Positions 32,936 through 41,796 are shown, numbered from the stretch's first letter. The stretch: DNA of 64,000 nt from Polyangium spumosum (GCF_009649845.1 NZ_WJIE01000002.1:248001-312000); one strand, 5' to 3'. The notes: generated from the sequence alone by a model not told the origin. Numbers and translations are program-made.

Positions 32936-34369
32936 TTGATCGGCGAGACCCTGGGCCAGAAGTACAAGCTCGTTTCCCTGCTCGGGCGCGGGGGGATGGG
33001 CGCCGTCTACGAGGCGACGCACACCGGGACCGGGGCGCGTGTCGCCGTGAAGGTGCTCCATCACCACATGGCCGAGGGCGAGGGGCTGCGCCGCTTCCGC
33101 CGGGAGGCGCAGGGGGTCTCGCGGATCCAGAGCCCCCACATCGTCCGGATGCTCGACGCCGGGACCGACGCGCCGTCGGGATACCCCTACATCACCACCG
33201 AGCTGCTCGAAGGCGAGGACCTGCAGCGCCTCATCGACCGCGTCGGCGCGCTCTCGCTCCGCGGCGCCCTCGCCATCACGGCCCAGGCCCTGCGAGGCCT
33301 CGCCGAGGTCCACGCGGCGGGTATCGTCCACCGCGACATCAAGCCGGCGAACCTCTTCCTCGCCCGCGGCCCGGACGGCGCGTTGACCGTGAAGATCCTC
33401 GATTTCGGCATCGCGAAGATCCGCAACGAGCCCCTCGGCCTCGCGCAGACGACGGCGCTCACGGCCACGGGCAACCTGCTCGGCTCGCCGCTCTACATGT
33501 CGCCCGAGCAGGTGCAAAACAGCCGCGACGTGGATCATCGGACGGATCTCTGGTCGCTCGGCTGCGTGCTTTATGCGGCCCTCGCCGGGCGGGCGCCGCA
33601 TCAGCACCTGTCGTCGATCGGGCAGCTCCTCGTGGCCATCTGCGTCACGCCCGCGAGGCCACTCGTGGAAATCGCGCCGTGGGTGCCCGCGGACGTGGCG
33701 GCGATCGTCGAGCGCGCGCTCGTGATCCCCCTCGAATCCCGCTTCTCGAGCGCCGAGGATATGCTCGCGGAGCTCACGAGGTTCGTCCCCGCGGGCGAGG
33801 CGATCCGCGAGGAGATGCTCGCGACGGGGGAGAGGGCGCGCGCGGCCCTGGGCTCGAGCTTCCCGCCGAGCCCGCCGTCGTCGATGGTCACGCCGCGGTC
33901 GTTCGTGCCCCCGCCGTCCGAGCGGCCCCTCCGCGGAGACGAACCGACGGCGCTCGCGTCTTCGTTCACGGAGAGGGTCGGCGCGGAGGGGCCACGGTCG
34001 GCCCAGCGCTCGGCGGTGCCGAAGCTGCCCGCGCGGGTGGGGAGCCGGCACGTCACGGTGGATCCGCGCCGCTTCCTGGGGGAGCAGAGCGAGCTCTGGA
34101 CGTTCTCCCTCGACGTGCACGTGCACCTCTCGAGCCTGATCGCGCGTATCTGGAAGGCATTACGCCGCGGCGGCGCGAAGCTGCCTCCGATGACGTACGG
34201 CAAGGAATGGGCCCTCTTCGAGCCACGGACGAAGCGGTTCATCGAGGACGATCCCCGCGAGGGCGAAGAACGTTTGTCCCTGGAGGCCGCGGGGCTCCGG
34301 CCCGGCGCGGTGCTCTGGGTGGTGAGGCCCGACGCCGAGGACGTGACGCCGAGGACGCTCGGCACGTAA
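32936..34369 (+). CDS. Ser/Thr protein kinase with extra C-terminal domain
   Basis: A 477-residue kinase. The N-terminal kinase domain (about 8-270) is complete: GRGGMG loop, AVKVL lysine, HRDIKPANL, DFGIAK, and SPLYMSPEQ. A Pro/Ser-rich linker follows (about 285-390). The last ~85 residues (from SELWTFSLDVHVHLSSLIA, through MTYGKEWALFEPRTKRFIED, to LEAAGLRPGAVLWVV) look like a small beta-grasp (ubiquitin-like, EsaB/YukD-type) domain, a guess from the pattern. No membrane helix. TTG 32936 is the only start in frame with the kinase N terminus. Substrate unknown. Confidence 0.86.
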   Translation: MIGETLGQKYKLVSLLGRGGMGAVYEATHTGTGARVAVKVLHHHMAEGEGLRRFRREAQGVSRIQSPHIVRMLDAGTDAPSGYPYITTELLEGEDLQRLIDRVGALSLRGALAITAQALRGLAEVHAAGIVHRDIKPANLFLARGPDGALTVKILDFGIAKIRNEPLGLAQTTALTATGNLLGSPLYMSPEQVQNSRDVDHRTDLWSLGCVLYAALAGRAPHQHLSSIGQLLVAICVTPARPLVEIAPWVPADVAAIVERALVIPLESRFSSAEDMLAELTRFVPAGEAIREEMLATGERARAALGSSFPPSPPSSMVTPRSFVPPPSERPLRGDEPTALASSFTERVGAEGPRSAQRSAVPKLPARVGSRHVTVDPRRFLGEQSELWTFSLDVHVHLSSLIARIWKALRRGGAKLPPMTYGKEWALFEPRTKRFIEDDPREGEERLSLEAAGLRPGAVLWVVRPDAEDVTPRTLGT

Positions 34370-34421
34370 ATCGTCATGAAAACCGCACGTTCGGGGCCGC
34401 GGCGTGCTACCGCTGTCCCGC

Positions 34422-35399
34422 GTGAGCAAGCCCCGCGATATCGTCGTCGCCACCCACGGTCACTGCTTCGACGGGATGGCGAGCGCCGCCGTGTTCACGC
34501 ACCTCGTGCGCACCCTCGCCCCCCACGAGCCGCTCTCGTTCCGGTACCGGTCGTGCGGCTACGGCCCCGGCATGCAGACGATCCCGGAGGGCTGGCTCGA
34601 CGGGGACGAGAACGCGATCCTGGATTTCCGCTACACGAAGAGCACGCGCCTCTCCTGGTATTTCGATCACCACGTGACGGCGTTCGGCTCGGCCGAGGAA
34701 GCACGCGCGGCGCTCGCGTCGAGCGACAAGGCCCACCAGGTGTTTTACGAGCCCACGTACGGCTCGTGCACGAAGCTCATCGCCGACGTGGCGAGCGCGC
34801 GCTTCGGCGTCGAGAGCGAGGCGCTCGCGCCGCTCGTCGCCTGGGCGGACGTGATCGACGCGGCACGTTTCCCCACGGCCGAGGCCGCCGTCGACCGCGA
34901 GGAGCCCGTGCTCAAGCTCGCGTCGGTGGTCGAGCACCACGGCGACGGGCCCTTCCTGAAGGACATGGTCCCTCGGCTGCTCGAGCGTCCACTCGACGAG
35001 GTGGCGCGCGGGGCGGACATCACGGAGCTCTACCGGCCACTCGCCGCCGCGCGCGAGACGTTCATCAAGCGGGTGAAGCAGGCCGGCACGCGGATGGGCA
35101 ACGTGGTGCTCGTGGACCTCAGCGACGCGCCGATCGACGCGGCGGCAAAGTTCGTCACGTACGCCCTCTTCCCCGAGGCGATGTACTCCGTGACGGTCAC
35201 GCGCCAGAAGCAACACATCAAGATCTCGGTGGGTTACAACCCCTGGTGTGGCAAGGAGCGCCGCCACGACATCGCGGCGATCTGCCGGCGATACGACGGC
35301 GGCGGGCACCCGGTCGTGGGGGCGGCGTCGTTCCCGCTCGCAGAGATCACCCGGGCGCGCGCGGTGGCGCTCTCGATCACGCGGGAGCTCGATACGTGA
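34422..35399 (+). CDS. DHH-family phosphoesterase
   Basis: A 325-residue DHH/DHHA1 protein. Motif HGHCFDGMASAAVF near the start, the DHH signature FDHHVTAFG (about residue 82), and the DHHA1 end DGGGHPVVGAASF. The family cleaves phosphodiester bonds: oligoribonucleotides, cyclic dinucleotides or pAp. GTG 34422 (VSKPRD) is chosen; GTG 34404 would add six residues. It overlaps the GDPD gene by four bases (GTGA at 35396-35399), so the two are translationally coupled. Confidence 0.85.
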   Translation: MSKPRDIVVATHGHCFDGMASAAVFTHLVRTLAPHEPLSFRYRSCGYGPGMQTIPEGWLDGDENAILDFRYTKSTRLSWYFDHHVTAFGSAEEARAALASSDKAHQVFYEPTYGSCTKLIADVASARFGVESEALAPLVAWADVIDAARFPTAEAAVDREEPVLKLASVVEHHGDGPFLKDMVPRLLERPLDEVARGADITELYRPLAAARETFIKRVKQAGTRMGNVVLVDLSDAPIDAAAKFVTYALFPEAMYSVTVTRQKQHIKISVGYNPWCGKERRHDIAAICRRYDGGGHPVVGAASFPLAEITRARAVALSITRELDT

Positions 35400-36148
35400 G
35401 GTGGCAGGGCGCCGCGGCGTTCCGGCGCGCAGAGGGGCGTCCGCCCTTCGTGTACGGGCACCGCGGCGTGCGCGGAGCCCGGCCCGAGAACACGCTCGCC
35501 GCATTCGAACTCGCAGCCGAGGAGGGCGCAGAGGGCATCGAGCTCGACGTGCGGGTCGACCGAGACGGCGAGCTCGTGGTGCTGCACGATCCGACGTTCG
35601 ATCGCGTGACGGGCGGCGCGGACACACGAGCCGCAGCGGAGCTACCGTACGAGGAGATCCGGCGGATCGACGTGGGGAGCGGGGAGCGAGCGCCGCGTCT
35701 GACGGAGGTGCTCGCGCTGGCACAGGCGCGCGGGCTGCGGGTCAACGTGGAGATGAAGCACGACGTGCCGGATCGAGCGGCGGTGGTGCGCGCGACGGCG
35801 CGGAAGCTCCAGGCGTTTGATCCACGCGTGCCGGTGATCGTATCGTCGTTCGATCCGCGGATGGTCGCGGCGTTCGGCGCGCTCGCGCCGCGGATCCCGC
35901 GGGCGCTCCTGGTACATCGCACGCGCTGGTCGACGGCCGCGCTCGAGCTCGCCCGCGGCCTCGGGCAAGCGGCGCACGTCGAGCGGATCCTCACGCAGGG
36001 CAGCACGGTGCGACGGCTGGCGAGGAGCGGGCTCGTGGTGAACGTGTGGACGGTGAACGACACGCGGGAGGCGCTGGATCTCGCGGCCCTCGGCGTGGAC
36101 GGCCTCATCACGGACGTGCCGGGGCTCGTACGAGCGGCGCTCGGGTAG
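35396..36148 (+). CDS. Glycerophosphodiester phosphodiesterase
   Basis: A 250-residue TIM-barrel GDPD. Motifs GHRGVRGARPENTLAAF (catalytic His), ELDVRVDRDGELVVLHD (metal-binding Glu/Asp and second His), NVEMKHD, and NVWTVND at the end. It cleaves glycerophosphodiesters from deacylated phospholipids to glycerol-3-phosphate and an alcohol. No signal peptide, so cytoplasmic. GTG start overlaps the stop of the DHH gene. Its TAG stop directly touches the stop of the convergent lipoprotein gene (36149), with no terminator. Confidence 0.9.
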   Translation: MRWQGAAAFRRAEGRPPFVYGHRGVRGARPENTLAAFELAAEEGAEGIELDVRVDRDGELVVLHDPTFDRVTGGADTRAAAELPYEEIRRIDVGSGERAPRLTEVLALAQARGLRVNVEMKHDVPDRAAVVRATARKLQAFDPRVPVIVSSFDPRMVAAFGALAPRIPRALLVHRTRWSTAALELARGLGQAAHVERILTQGSTVRRLARSGLVVNVWTVNDTREALDLAALGVDGLITDVPGLVRAALG

Positions 36149-37042
36149 TCACTTCTCGCAGGTGACGTAGAGCTTGCGGACGCCGCCAGGCTCGGTCTGC
36201 TCGAAGGCGCCGGGCACGAGGGGCGGGTTCCACTTGGCTTCCTTGTACTGGAAGATCACGTCCTCTTCGGTGTGTGGCACGCGCATGCGGATGGAGCGCG
36301 GGAGCTCGGCATCACAAGCGCCCCCGATGGGCAAGATGGGCTCCTCGAGGCCGTCGGGATCTTCCCGCGGAGGCGCAGTGCGAGCAGGCTCGTGGTTGGA
36401 AAGCTCGGCCTGGTAGAGGTCGGCGCCGCGCTGGGAGACGAGCACGGAGAGGACACGCACGCGCTGCTGGGACCAAGGTTTGTCCCAGTCCTCGGGCCGA
36501 ACGCCGAGGTGGATCTCCTGCCTCGCGTCACGCGTGCTCGGCACGAGGACACGGTAAAACCCGCTCTCGCTGTCCCAGGTGATCGTCGTATCGCCAGGCT
36601 TGTGGAGCAGGACGGGCGCCTCGCCGCGGAGAAGCGAGACGAGCGCATGCCCAGGGATGGGGACACGGGTCATGCGCGCGAGGTTGCAAGGGCTCGCAGG
36701 GCCAAAGAGGAACTGCTTCTCCTTGACGTCGAGCATCTGGAAGCGCTCACCGTCGGCCGTGAGGGTGTAAAGCATGGCCCCGAAGGGGCTGACCACGTCG
36801 AAGCGGACACGATCCGGGTTCACGGCGAAGAGGTGCACCTCGCCACGTACGCGCCCCTCGGGGGCGAAGCGGTCGATCTTGGCCTGACCCTGCACGCCAT
36901 TGACGCAGGCGTAGGTGTCTTTCATCCGAGCGAGGGCGTCGTCTCCCGTGGGAAAGACCGACGGCGGCGGCTTCGCGCCACCACACGCCGCGGCAAAGAG
37001 GAGGGTCGAGAGCAGGGAGATTCGTGCGACGGGAGCGCGCAT
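36149..37042 (-). CDS. LolB-like outer-membrane lipoprotein
   Basis: A 297-residue lipoprotein (MRAPVARISLLSTLLFAAACGG, Cys20). The mature part reads as a LolA/LolB-like beta barrel: IDRFAPEGRVRGEVHLFAVN, RFDVVSPFGAMLYTLTADG, PGDTTITWDSESGFYRVLV. Such folds carry lipid tails across the periplasm or accept lipoproteins. ATG 37042 begins the signal peptide. The C-terminal ~60 residues are extra. It lies downstream, same strand, of the HARE/Mrr-like gene, separated by four hairpins. Confidence 0.7.
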   Translation of the reverse strand: MRAPVARISLLSTLLFAAACGGAKPPPSVFPTGDDALARMKDTYACVNGVQGQAKIDRFAPEGRVRGEVHLFAVNPDRVRFDVVSPFGAMLYTLTADGERFQMLDVKEKQFLFGPASPCNLARMTRVPIPGHALVSLLRGEAPVLLHKPGDTTITWDSESGFYRVLVPSTRDARQEIHLGVRPEDWDKPWSQQRVRVLSVLVSQRGADLYQAELSNHEPARTAPPREDPDGLEEPILPIGGACDAELPRSIRMRVPHTEEDVIFQYKEAKWNPPLVPGAFEQTEPGGVRKLYVTCEK

Positions 37043-37094
37043 GCGGGCTGGACCGTCGCAGGAAAGTTCGAGGTCGTCAACGTGGGGAGGGCAG

Positions 37095-37200
37095 CCGGGG
37101 TTTCCACCCCGGACCCCGACCAGGGGCTGTCCGCCCCTGGACCCGGACCAGGCACGGCCTGGACCGAGGGTGGATGAACTGCGCGATGCGCAGTTCATCC
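37095..37200. repeat. Run of four consecutive perfect stem-loops
   Basis: CCGGGG/CCCCGG (37095-37112, 6-nt loop); CCAGGGGC/GCCCCTGG (37120-37140, 5-nt loop); CCAGGC/GCCTGG (37148-37162, 3-nt loop); GGATGAACTGCGC/GCGCAGTTCATCC (37172-37200, 3-nt loop, 13-bp perfect stem). All lie in the 174-bp gap between the 37217 stop and the lipoprotein start at 37042. On the minus strand the 13-bp hairpin comes first, 16 nt after the stop. No T-run follows, so it is not a standard terminator, though it may stabilise or stop the upstream message. Confidence 0.85.
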
Positions 37201-37216
37201 AGTCGGAAGACGGGTT

Positions 37217-39022
37217 TCAGGAGGCGCGCAGCGCGTCGAGCAGGTCGACGTCCGGGATCGCGATCGGAAGCCGCGCTCGGATCACCGCCACGTCGTTGTC
37301 CTCGCACAGCCGCGCCACGGCGAGCCCATCGTACAGCGCGATCGGCGCGGTGCCCGGAACGGACGCTTCTTCCCGCGCGCCGGACAACGTCTGCCCAGCC
37401 GTGAAGATCCACCCGACCGTCGCCGGCCCGTAGTGGTGGAGCGAGCCACGCAGCTCCGTCACGCGCTCGCGACCAACCTCGCGGCCGTCACGGCGAATCA
37501 CGATCGCCACGCGAATCTCGTCGTTGCCCATCTTGAGCACACCCGAGAAGTGCGACTCTCCGCCAGGCGCACCGGCACGACGCACAGCACGGAGCTGGCC
37601 GACGCCCATCCGCTCCAAGGCGAGCACGCAGACCTCGATGAAGGCGTGACCCGGCAGCTCGCCGAGCTTGCGCGCGAAGGCGCGGCGGGCGCCGTCGCGG
37701 TAGCGCTCCACCGCGGCGAGGGCCTCCTGCTCGAGGCGCGCCAGGTCTCCGCCGAGCAGCCAGTCCGTCAGGGCCACGCGGCCACCGGCAAACCGGAAGC
37801 GCGGGCGCTGACCCGCGGCGATGCGGCGAGCATTGTCAGCGCGCACAGCGGCGGCCACCTGCGACTGCACGAGCTGCGCGTCGCCCGAGAGCCGGCCGCG
37901 ACGCTGCGCCGTCTCGGCGATTTGCCGCAGCGACACGGCGCCCGCGTTGCGATCGAACGTCGACAGGATCGCAGCCACGGCGTCGGCGAGCTCGCGGCCG
38001 GCGAGGTCGTCGAGGGCCGGATGACCGTCGCCCGGGGTCAACTCGATGACCTGCGGCCCGCGGTAGACGGCCTCGGTCGGAGCCACGTCGCGCACAATCT
38101 CGCGATCGCGGCCCATGTCGCGGTCACGCCCCACGTCGCGGTCGCGCCCCACGTCGCGGTCGCGGCCGTCGCGGCGCACCTCGAAAGCGGGCGTCGCCGT
38201 GTACGACGGCAAGCCGCCGCCGCTCGTGGGCAGGGCCTGAGCCTCGCCGTTCGTGCTGCGCCCGCGGCGACGGCGACGACGGCGACGACGGCCTTCTCCG
38301 CCGGCCTCGCCCGCGCCACCGGCGCGCTCGTCGCCTCCGCCGAGGATCGGCTGATCGTCGTCCTCTTCCTCGTCGAACATCTCGGCGGCGCCGGCGGCGG
38401 CCTCCGCGCGCATCACGTCGTCGGGGCCAGCGGGCCCCGCGTCGATCTCCTCGTCCTCCACCGCGCGCGTATACGTCGGCGCCGACGGGCGGGGCATGGG
38501 CGGGGGCAACTTCGCGGCAGGAGCCGGAGACACGAGCGTCTCGTCGTCTTCGTCGGCCTCTTCCTCGGCAGCGGCGGCCTCTTCGAGGGCGGGAGCGGGG
38601 GCGGCTGCGAACTCTTCCGGCGCCGCTTCCGCCTCGACCTCCGGCGCCTCGGCCTCCTCGGCGACGGCTTCTTCTTCCTCGACGACCTCCGGGGCGATCA
38701 CCTCTTCGGCCTCGTGCCGGGCGGCCTTGGCGGGGGCCTCTTGCTTGCCGCCGCGCCTGCCCTTCTTGCCATCGAGACCCGCGCGGAGCGTCTTCTCATC
38801 CCACTCCCGCAGCGCAAAAACGCCGGGCTTGACGCGGATGAGCGCCGTGTCGGACGAGTCCTTCTTGAGCATCGCGGCGAGCCGGGCGCCCATCGTGACC
38901 TCGGGGCTCTTCCCGACGTGGCTGAGCAAGTTCTTCTCTATCGCGATATCGGTGATCTCTTTGTAGTGGAGCGGCCTGCCGACGAGGCGAAGCACCTCGG
39001 CCGCTGCATCGGTAAACGTCAT
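37217..39022 (-). CDS. HARE-HTH protein with Mrr-like C-terminal domain
   Basis: A 601-residue protein. Residues 1-75 are a HARE-HTH domain (TDAAAEVLRLVGRPLHYKEI, ending KPGVFALREW), a winged helix found in chromatin and restriction-linked proteins. A long Glu/Ala-rich, disordered linker follows (to about 290), with an Arg run (RRRRRRRRR) and a GRDRDVGRDRD repeat. The C-terminal ~130 residues have the outline of the Mrr/restriction endonuclease fold: GNDEIRVAIVIRRDGREVG, VTELRGSLHHYGPATVGWIF, TAGQTLSGAREEA, and LYDGLAVARLC. The acidic residue and the (E/Q)xK pair of active Mrr are not evident, so it may bind DNA without cutting. A promoter is visible at 39182-39210. Confidence 0.75.
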   Translation of the reverse strand: MTFTDAAAEVLRLVGRPLHYKEITDIAIEKNLLSHVGKSPEVTMGARLAAMLKKDSSDTALIRVKPGVFALREWDEKTLRAGLDGKKGRRGGKQEAPAKAARHEAEEVIAPEVVEEEEAVAEEAEAPEVEAEAAPEEFAAAPAPALEEAAAAEEEADEDDETLVSPAPAAKLPPPMPRPSAPTYTRAVEDEEIDAGPAGPDDVMRAEAAAGAAEMFDEEEDDDQPILGGGDERAGGAGEAGGEGRRRRRRRRRGRSTNGEAQALPTSGGGLPSYTATPAFEVRRDGRDRDVGRDRDVGRDRDMGRDREIVRDVAPTEAVYRGPQVIELTPGDGHPALDDLAGRELADAVAAILSTFDRNAGAVSLRQIAETAQRRGRLSGDAQLVQSQVAAAVRADNARRIAAGQRPRFRFAGGRVALTDWLLGGDLARLEQEALAAVERYRDGARRAFARKLGELPGHAFIEVCVLALERMGVGQLRAVRRAGAPGGESHFSGVLKMGNDEIRVAIVIRRDGREVGRERVTELRGSLHHYGPATVGWIFTAGQTLSGAREEASVPGTAPIALYDGLAVARLCEDNDVAVIRARLPIAIPDVDLLDALRAS

Positions 39023-39181
39023 CTTTTGTCCAGCCCTTCGGGCGCTCCCCTCACTTGGGCGCTCCTCTTGGTGCGCGTCGCCCGTGCCGTCGTTGGTTCG
39101 ACGCCACGCGCTGGGCCTCTGCCCGCCACGACCGGGAAGCGCACATTCGCTCCCACTCGGCCGGACACGCTACTGAACAGC

Positions 39182-39210
39182 CGCATAACACGGGACGATC
39201 GTCGAGTCAA
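39182..39210 (-). promoter_or_regulatory. Sigma-70-type promoter for the HARE-HTH/Mrr-like gene
   Basis: Minus strand TTGACT (39210-39205), 17-bp spacer, TATGCG (39187-39182); start near 39175, leader about 150 nt. The spacer holds the 10-bp palindrome GACGATCGTC (39194-39203), a possible operator. The rest of the gap 39023-39306 shows no gene. Confidence 0.45.
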
Positions 39211-39306
39211 CCGCGGCAGCCCGACGAACCGTCCCGCGACACACGAAAACCACACACACGACACCCAGAACGGATTTCTACCGAACGAGCGTGCGCCGCT
39301 CGGCTG

Positions 39307-40851
39307 CTACGGCCTGTACGTCGTCGGGGTCGCGAGCTTGCCCGGCGACCAGCGGAAATAGTCCAGGATCGAGGCCGAATCGAAGATGCCGTCCGACGAG
39401 TCCCAGACGATGAACTCCACCGTCGCGATCTCGCCGGGCACGATCGGCGCCTCCGTCGTGAGCCAGCCCGTGCTCCCGCCGATCGAGCTCGCCGTGTTGT
39501 TGCACGGCATGTCCACGGCGTCGTACCCCGTGCCCGCGAGCTCGGCCTTGCCGCCCGAGCAGAAGTTGAAGCCCGGCGTGCCGAAGCAACCCGTCGGCCC
39601 CGCCACGCAACGATCGAAGAAATTCAGGTTCACCGAGCCCGGCGTCCCCTGCCCGTCGAACACCACGTTCCGGTTGTTCGCGATCCCCGACGCGCCCGTC
39701 TTCAAGAGGACGACCCAGAGGTCGTTGAACGGAGAACAAGCGTACTCCGGGTACTCGGACGACCAGTACGCGTGATCAAAGGCGAAGCTGCTCGCGTTCG
39801 TCGGCGTTCGCACCTGGATCTTGAGGTTGACCGGGTTGAACGCGGTGGACGCGAAGGGGACGGGGCAGCCCGATTTGTTGGTGGGGAAGCCGGGGGGCGT
39901 CGGCGACTGCGTGCCGGTGTCCGTGCCGCCTTGCGGCGTGCCGAACTGGAAGTACGGCTGGCTCGGCGTGGCGGCGAGGCCGGTCGAGAGGAAAACGAAG
40001 TTCTCGTTCGCGCGCGGGCCAAGCACGTCGCCCATCGAGGTGATGATCGCGTGTGACTGCGAGAACGGCTGGCCCGTGCCGTCCGCGAGGCGAAGCTCGG
40101 CGCTGACGACGCCCCAGCGCTTGTTCGGGCCGGTCGCGTTCAGCGTGGTCGTCTGGCAGAGCTCGATCGACCTCGCGTAGTCGAGCGCATCCTGCGAGGT
40201 GTACTGGAGCCCCGCGCCGCAAGCGGTGTTCGGGTTGTCGATCACGCCGTCGCAGTCGTCGTCCTTGCCGTTCGGGAAGTCGAAGGCGCCCGGGTTGACC
40301 AGCGGATCCGCATCGTCGCAGTCGCCGTCGCAGATCGACCAGCCGTCGCCGTCGGCGTCCGGGCAGGGGCCGACGTCCCCCGGCACGTCGTCGACGACAT
40401 CCATCGAGACATCCACAGGGACGTCCTCGACGACGTCCTCCACCACGTCGACGGCGACGTCCTCGACCACGTCGACGACAACATCCTCGACCACGTCGAC
40501 GGGCGCGTCCTCGACCACGTCGACGGGCGCGTCCTCGACCACGTCCTCGACCACGTCGACGGGGACATCCGCGACCACGTCCTCGACCACGTCCGCGACC
40601 ACGTCGACGGGCGCGTCCTCGACCACGTCGAAGGGCACGTCGACGGGGATATCCGTCATCACGTCGACGACGACGTCGGACGAGACGTCGTGGTCCGCGT
40701 CCTCGCCGGCGTCCTTGCCGGCGTCGTCTTCGTCCTCGTCGAGGACGTCATCGTCCTCGATGTCGGTGCGCGCACCGCAGCCGGGCACGAGCCAGACGGC
40801 CGGCGTGGCGAGCGCAACCAGAACGAGACCCCAGCGGAAAGAAAAGCGCAC
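39307..40851 (-). CDS. Secreted lipoprotein with Asp/Val repeat linker and MopE-like motif
   Basis: A 514-residue lipoprotein (signal ends LVPGCG). After an Asp/Glu-rich start comes a ~115-residue repeat of DVVEDV / PVDVVED units (about 50-165), encoded by a 12/24-bp DNA repeat at roughly 40380-40690. Next is a MopE-type metal-binding region (CPDADGDGWSICDGDCDDAD, then DDDCDGVID), and a C-terminal beta domain of the 'choice-of-anchor' type (YARSIELCQT, VEFIVWDSSDGIFD). It should bind Ca or Cu outside the cell. The acidic repeat is unlike its neighbours and may vary in length. ATG 40851 begins the signal peptide. Confidence 0.78.
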   Translation of the reverse strand: MRFSFRWGLVLVALATPAVWLVPGCGARTDIEDDDVLDEDEDDAGKDAGEDADHDVSSDVVVDVMTDIPVDVPFDVVEDAPVDVVADVVEDVVADVPVDVVEDVVEDAPVDVVEDAPVDVVEDVVVDVVEDVAVDVVEDVVEDVPVDVSMDVVDDVPGDVGPCPDADGDGWSICDGDCDDADPLVNPGAFDFPNGKDDDCDGVIDNPNTACGAGLQYTSQDALDYARSIELCQTTTLNATGPNKRWGVVSAELRLADGTGQPFSQSHAIITSMGDVLGPRANENFVFLSTGLAATPSQPYFQFGTPQGGTDTGTQSPTPPGFPTNKSGCPVPFASTAFNPVNLKIQVRTPTNASSFAFDHAYWSSEYPEYACSPFNDLWVVLLKTGASGIANNRNVVFDGQGTPGSVNLNFFDRCVAGPTGCFGTPGFNFCSGGKAELAGTGYDAVDMPCNNTASSIGGSTGWLTTEAPIVPGEIATVEFIVWDSSDGIFDSASILDYFRWSPGKLATPTTYRP

Positions 40852-40967
40852 GACGAAAGCCTCCCGAGCAGCACCCCCGCGACAGCGCGCACCGTCGCCC
40901 GCCCGGAGACTAACAGGAAACGCAGGAAACGTACGCGCTCCGCCTCGAACGGGAGTACGCTCGCGGG

Positions 40968-41333
40968 ATGGAGCTCGGGCGGCTCCTCCAGGAGCTCATC
41001 CAGGCCGCGCGCAAGGCCGGCATCACCGTGCGCTCCGAGTCCTTCGACCCCTCGCTCTCCGACGGCGGCAAGAAGTGGCGCGGAGGGCTCTGCACCATCC
41101 GCGGCAAGCGCGTGATCCTCGTGGACGAACGCGCGCCGCTCGTCGACCGCATCGCCACCGTCGCCGCCTCGCTCGCCAGCGTCGACCTCGAGCACGTGTT
41201 CTTGCCGCCCATCGTCCGCGCGACGATCGGCGCCTACCAGCGCGAGTCCGCCGAGCGGCCCGTCCCGAACGCGACCGTCCCGCTCCCCCCCGTGCGCGCG
41301 CGTCTCCGCCGGACCGACGACGAAGACCCCTGA
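40968..41333 (+). CDS. Conserved-looking small hypothetical protein
   Basis: A 121-residue cytoplasmic protein: an N-terminal helix (LGRLLQELIQAARKAG), then a beta region GGLCTIRGKRVILVDERAPL, a helix (DRIATVAASLASVD), and a basic Pro-rich tail (VPLPPVRARLRR). No motif I can name. The ordered alternation of strands and helices and normal amino acid make-up suggest a real protein. ATG 40968 lies in the short gap after the divergent lipoprotein gene start. Confidence 0.7.
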   Translation: MELGRLLQELIQAARKAGITVRSESFDPSLSDGGKKWRGGLCTIRGKRVILVDERAPLVDRIATVAASLASVDLEHVFLPPIVRATIGAYQRESAERPVPNATVPLPPVRARLRRTDDEDP

Positions 41334-41523
41334 ACGGGCGCGCGCCGGTTCGTCCACGATCCGCCGCGCGGCGGCTCGCCACGATTGCGCGAAAAGGGAA
41401 CGTTTCCAGGATGGCACATGGGTTGCTCTGTAATGGCGCGCGCCTCGTGCGCGTCGGAGGAGCCACGGGCCCGCACCTTCCGTACCGTCTTCGGGCCCTC
41501 TGGATCTCTCGCGCTTTCTTCCC

Positions 41524-41796
41524 ATGACGCAATCACCCTCCCGCCGTACGCCGAGCGTGCCGCCGAGCGACCTGGCGCGCGTGAAGCGCCCTTCCCAGAG
41601 CGTGCCGCCGCCTCCGGCCGCGCCGGGGCTCGAAGGCGCCGCCGCCGCGCTCCACGACGCCACCACCGTGCTGGAAGGCGCCGCCGCCCGGCTCGCCGCG
41701 CTCCGGCCCCGCCAGCGCACGAGCACGGTCACAAAGGCGACACCCACGCCGACCGGCATGCCCGCCGAACGAGACCGCGAACGAGACCGAACGTAG
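41524..41796 (+). CDS. Short Pro/Ala-rich hypothetical protein
   Basis: A 90-residue, probably disordered protein with an Ala-rich helical middle (LEGAAAALHDATTVLEGAAARLAALRPRQ). No family. Starts at ATG 41524 without a strong Shine-Dalgarno sequence. The codon positions look coding, but the low complexity and lack of homology pattern leave doubt. It precedes the FG-GAP lipoprotein gene by 70 bp. Confidence 0.4.
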   Translation: MTQSPSRRTPSVPPSDLARVKRPSQSVPPPPAAPGLEGAAAALHDATTVLEGAAARLAALRPRQRTSTVTKATPTPTGMPAERDRERDRT

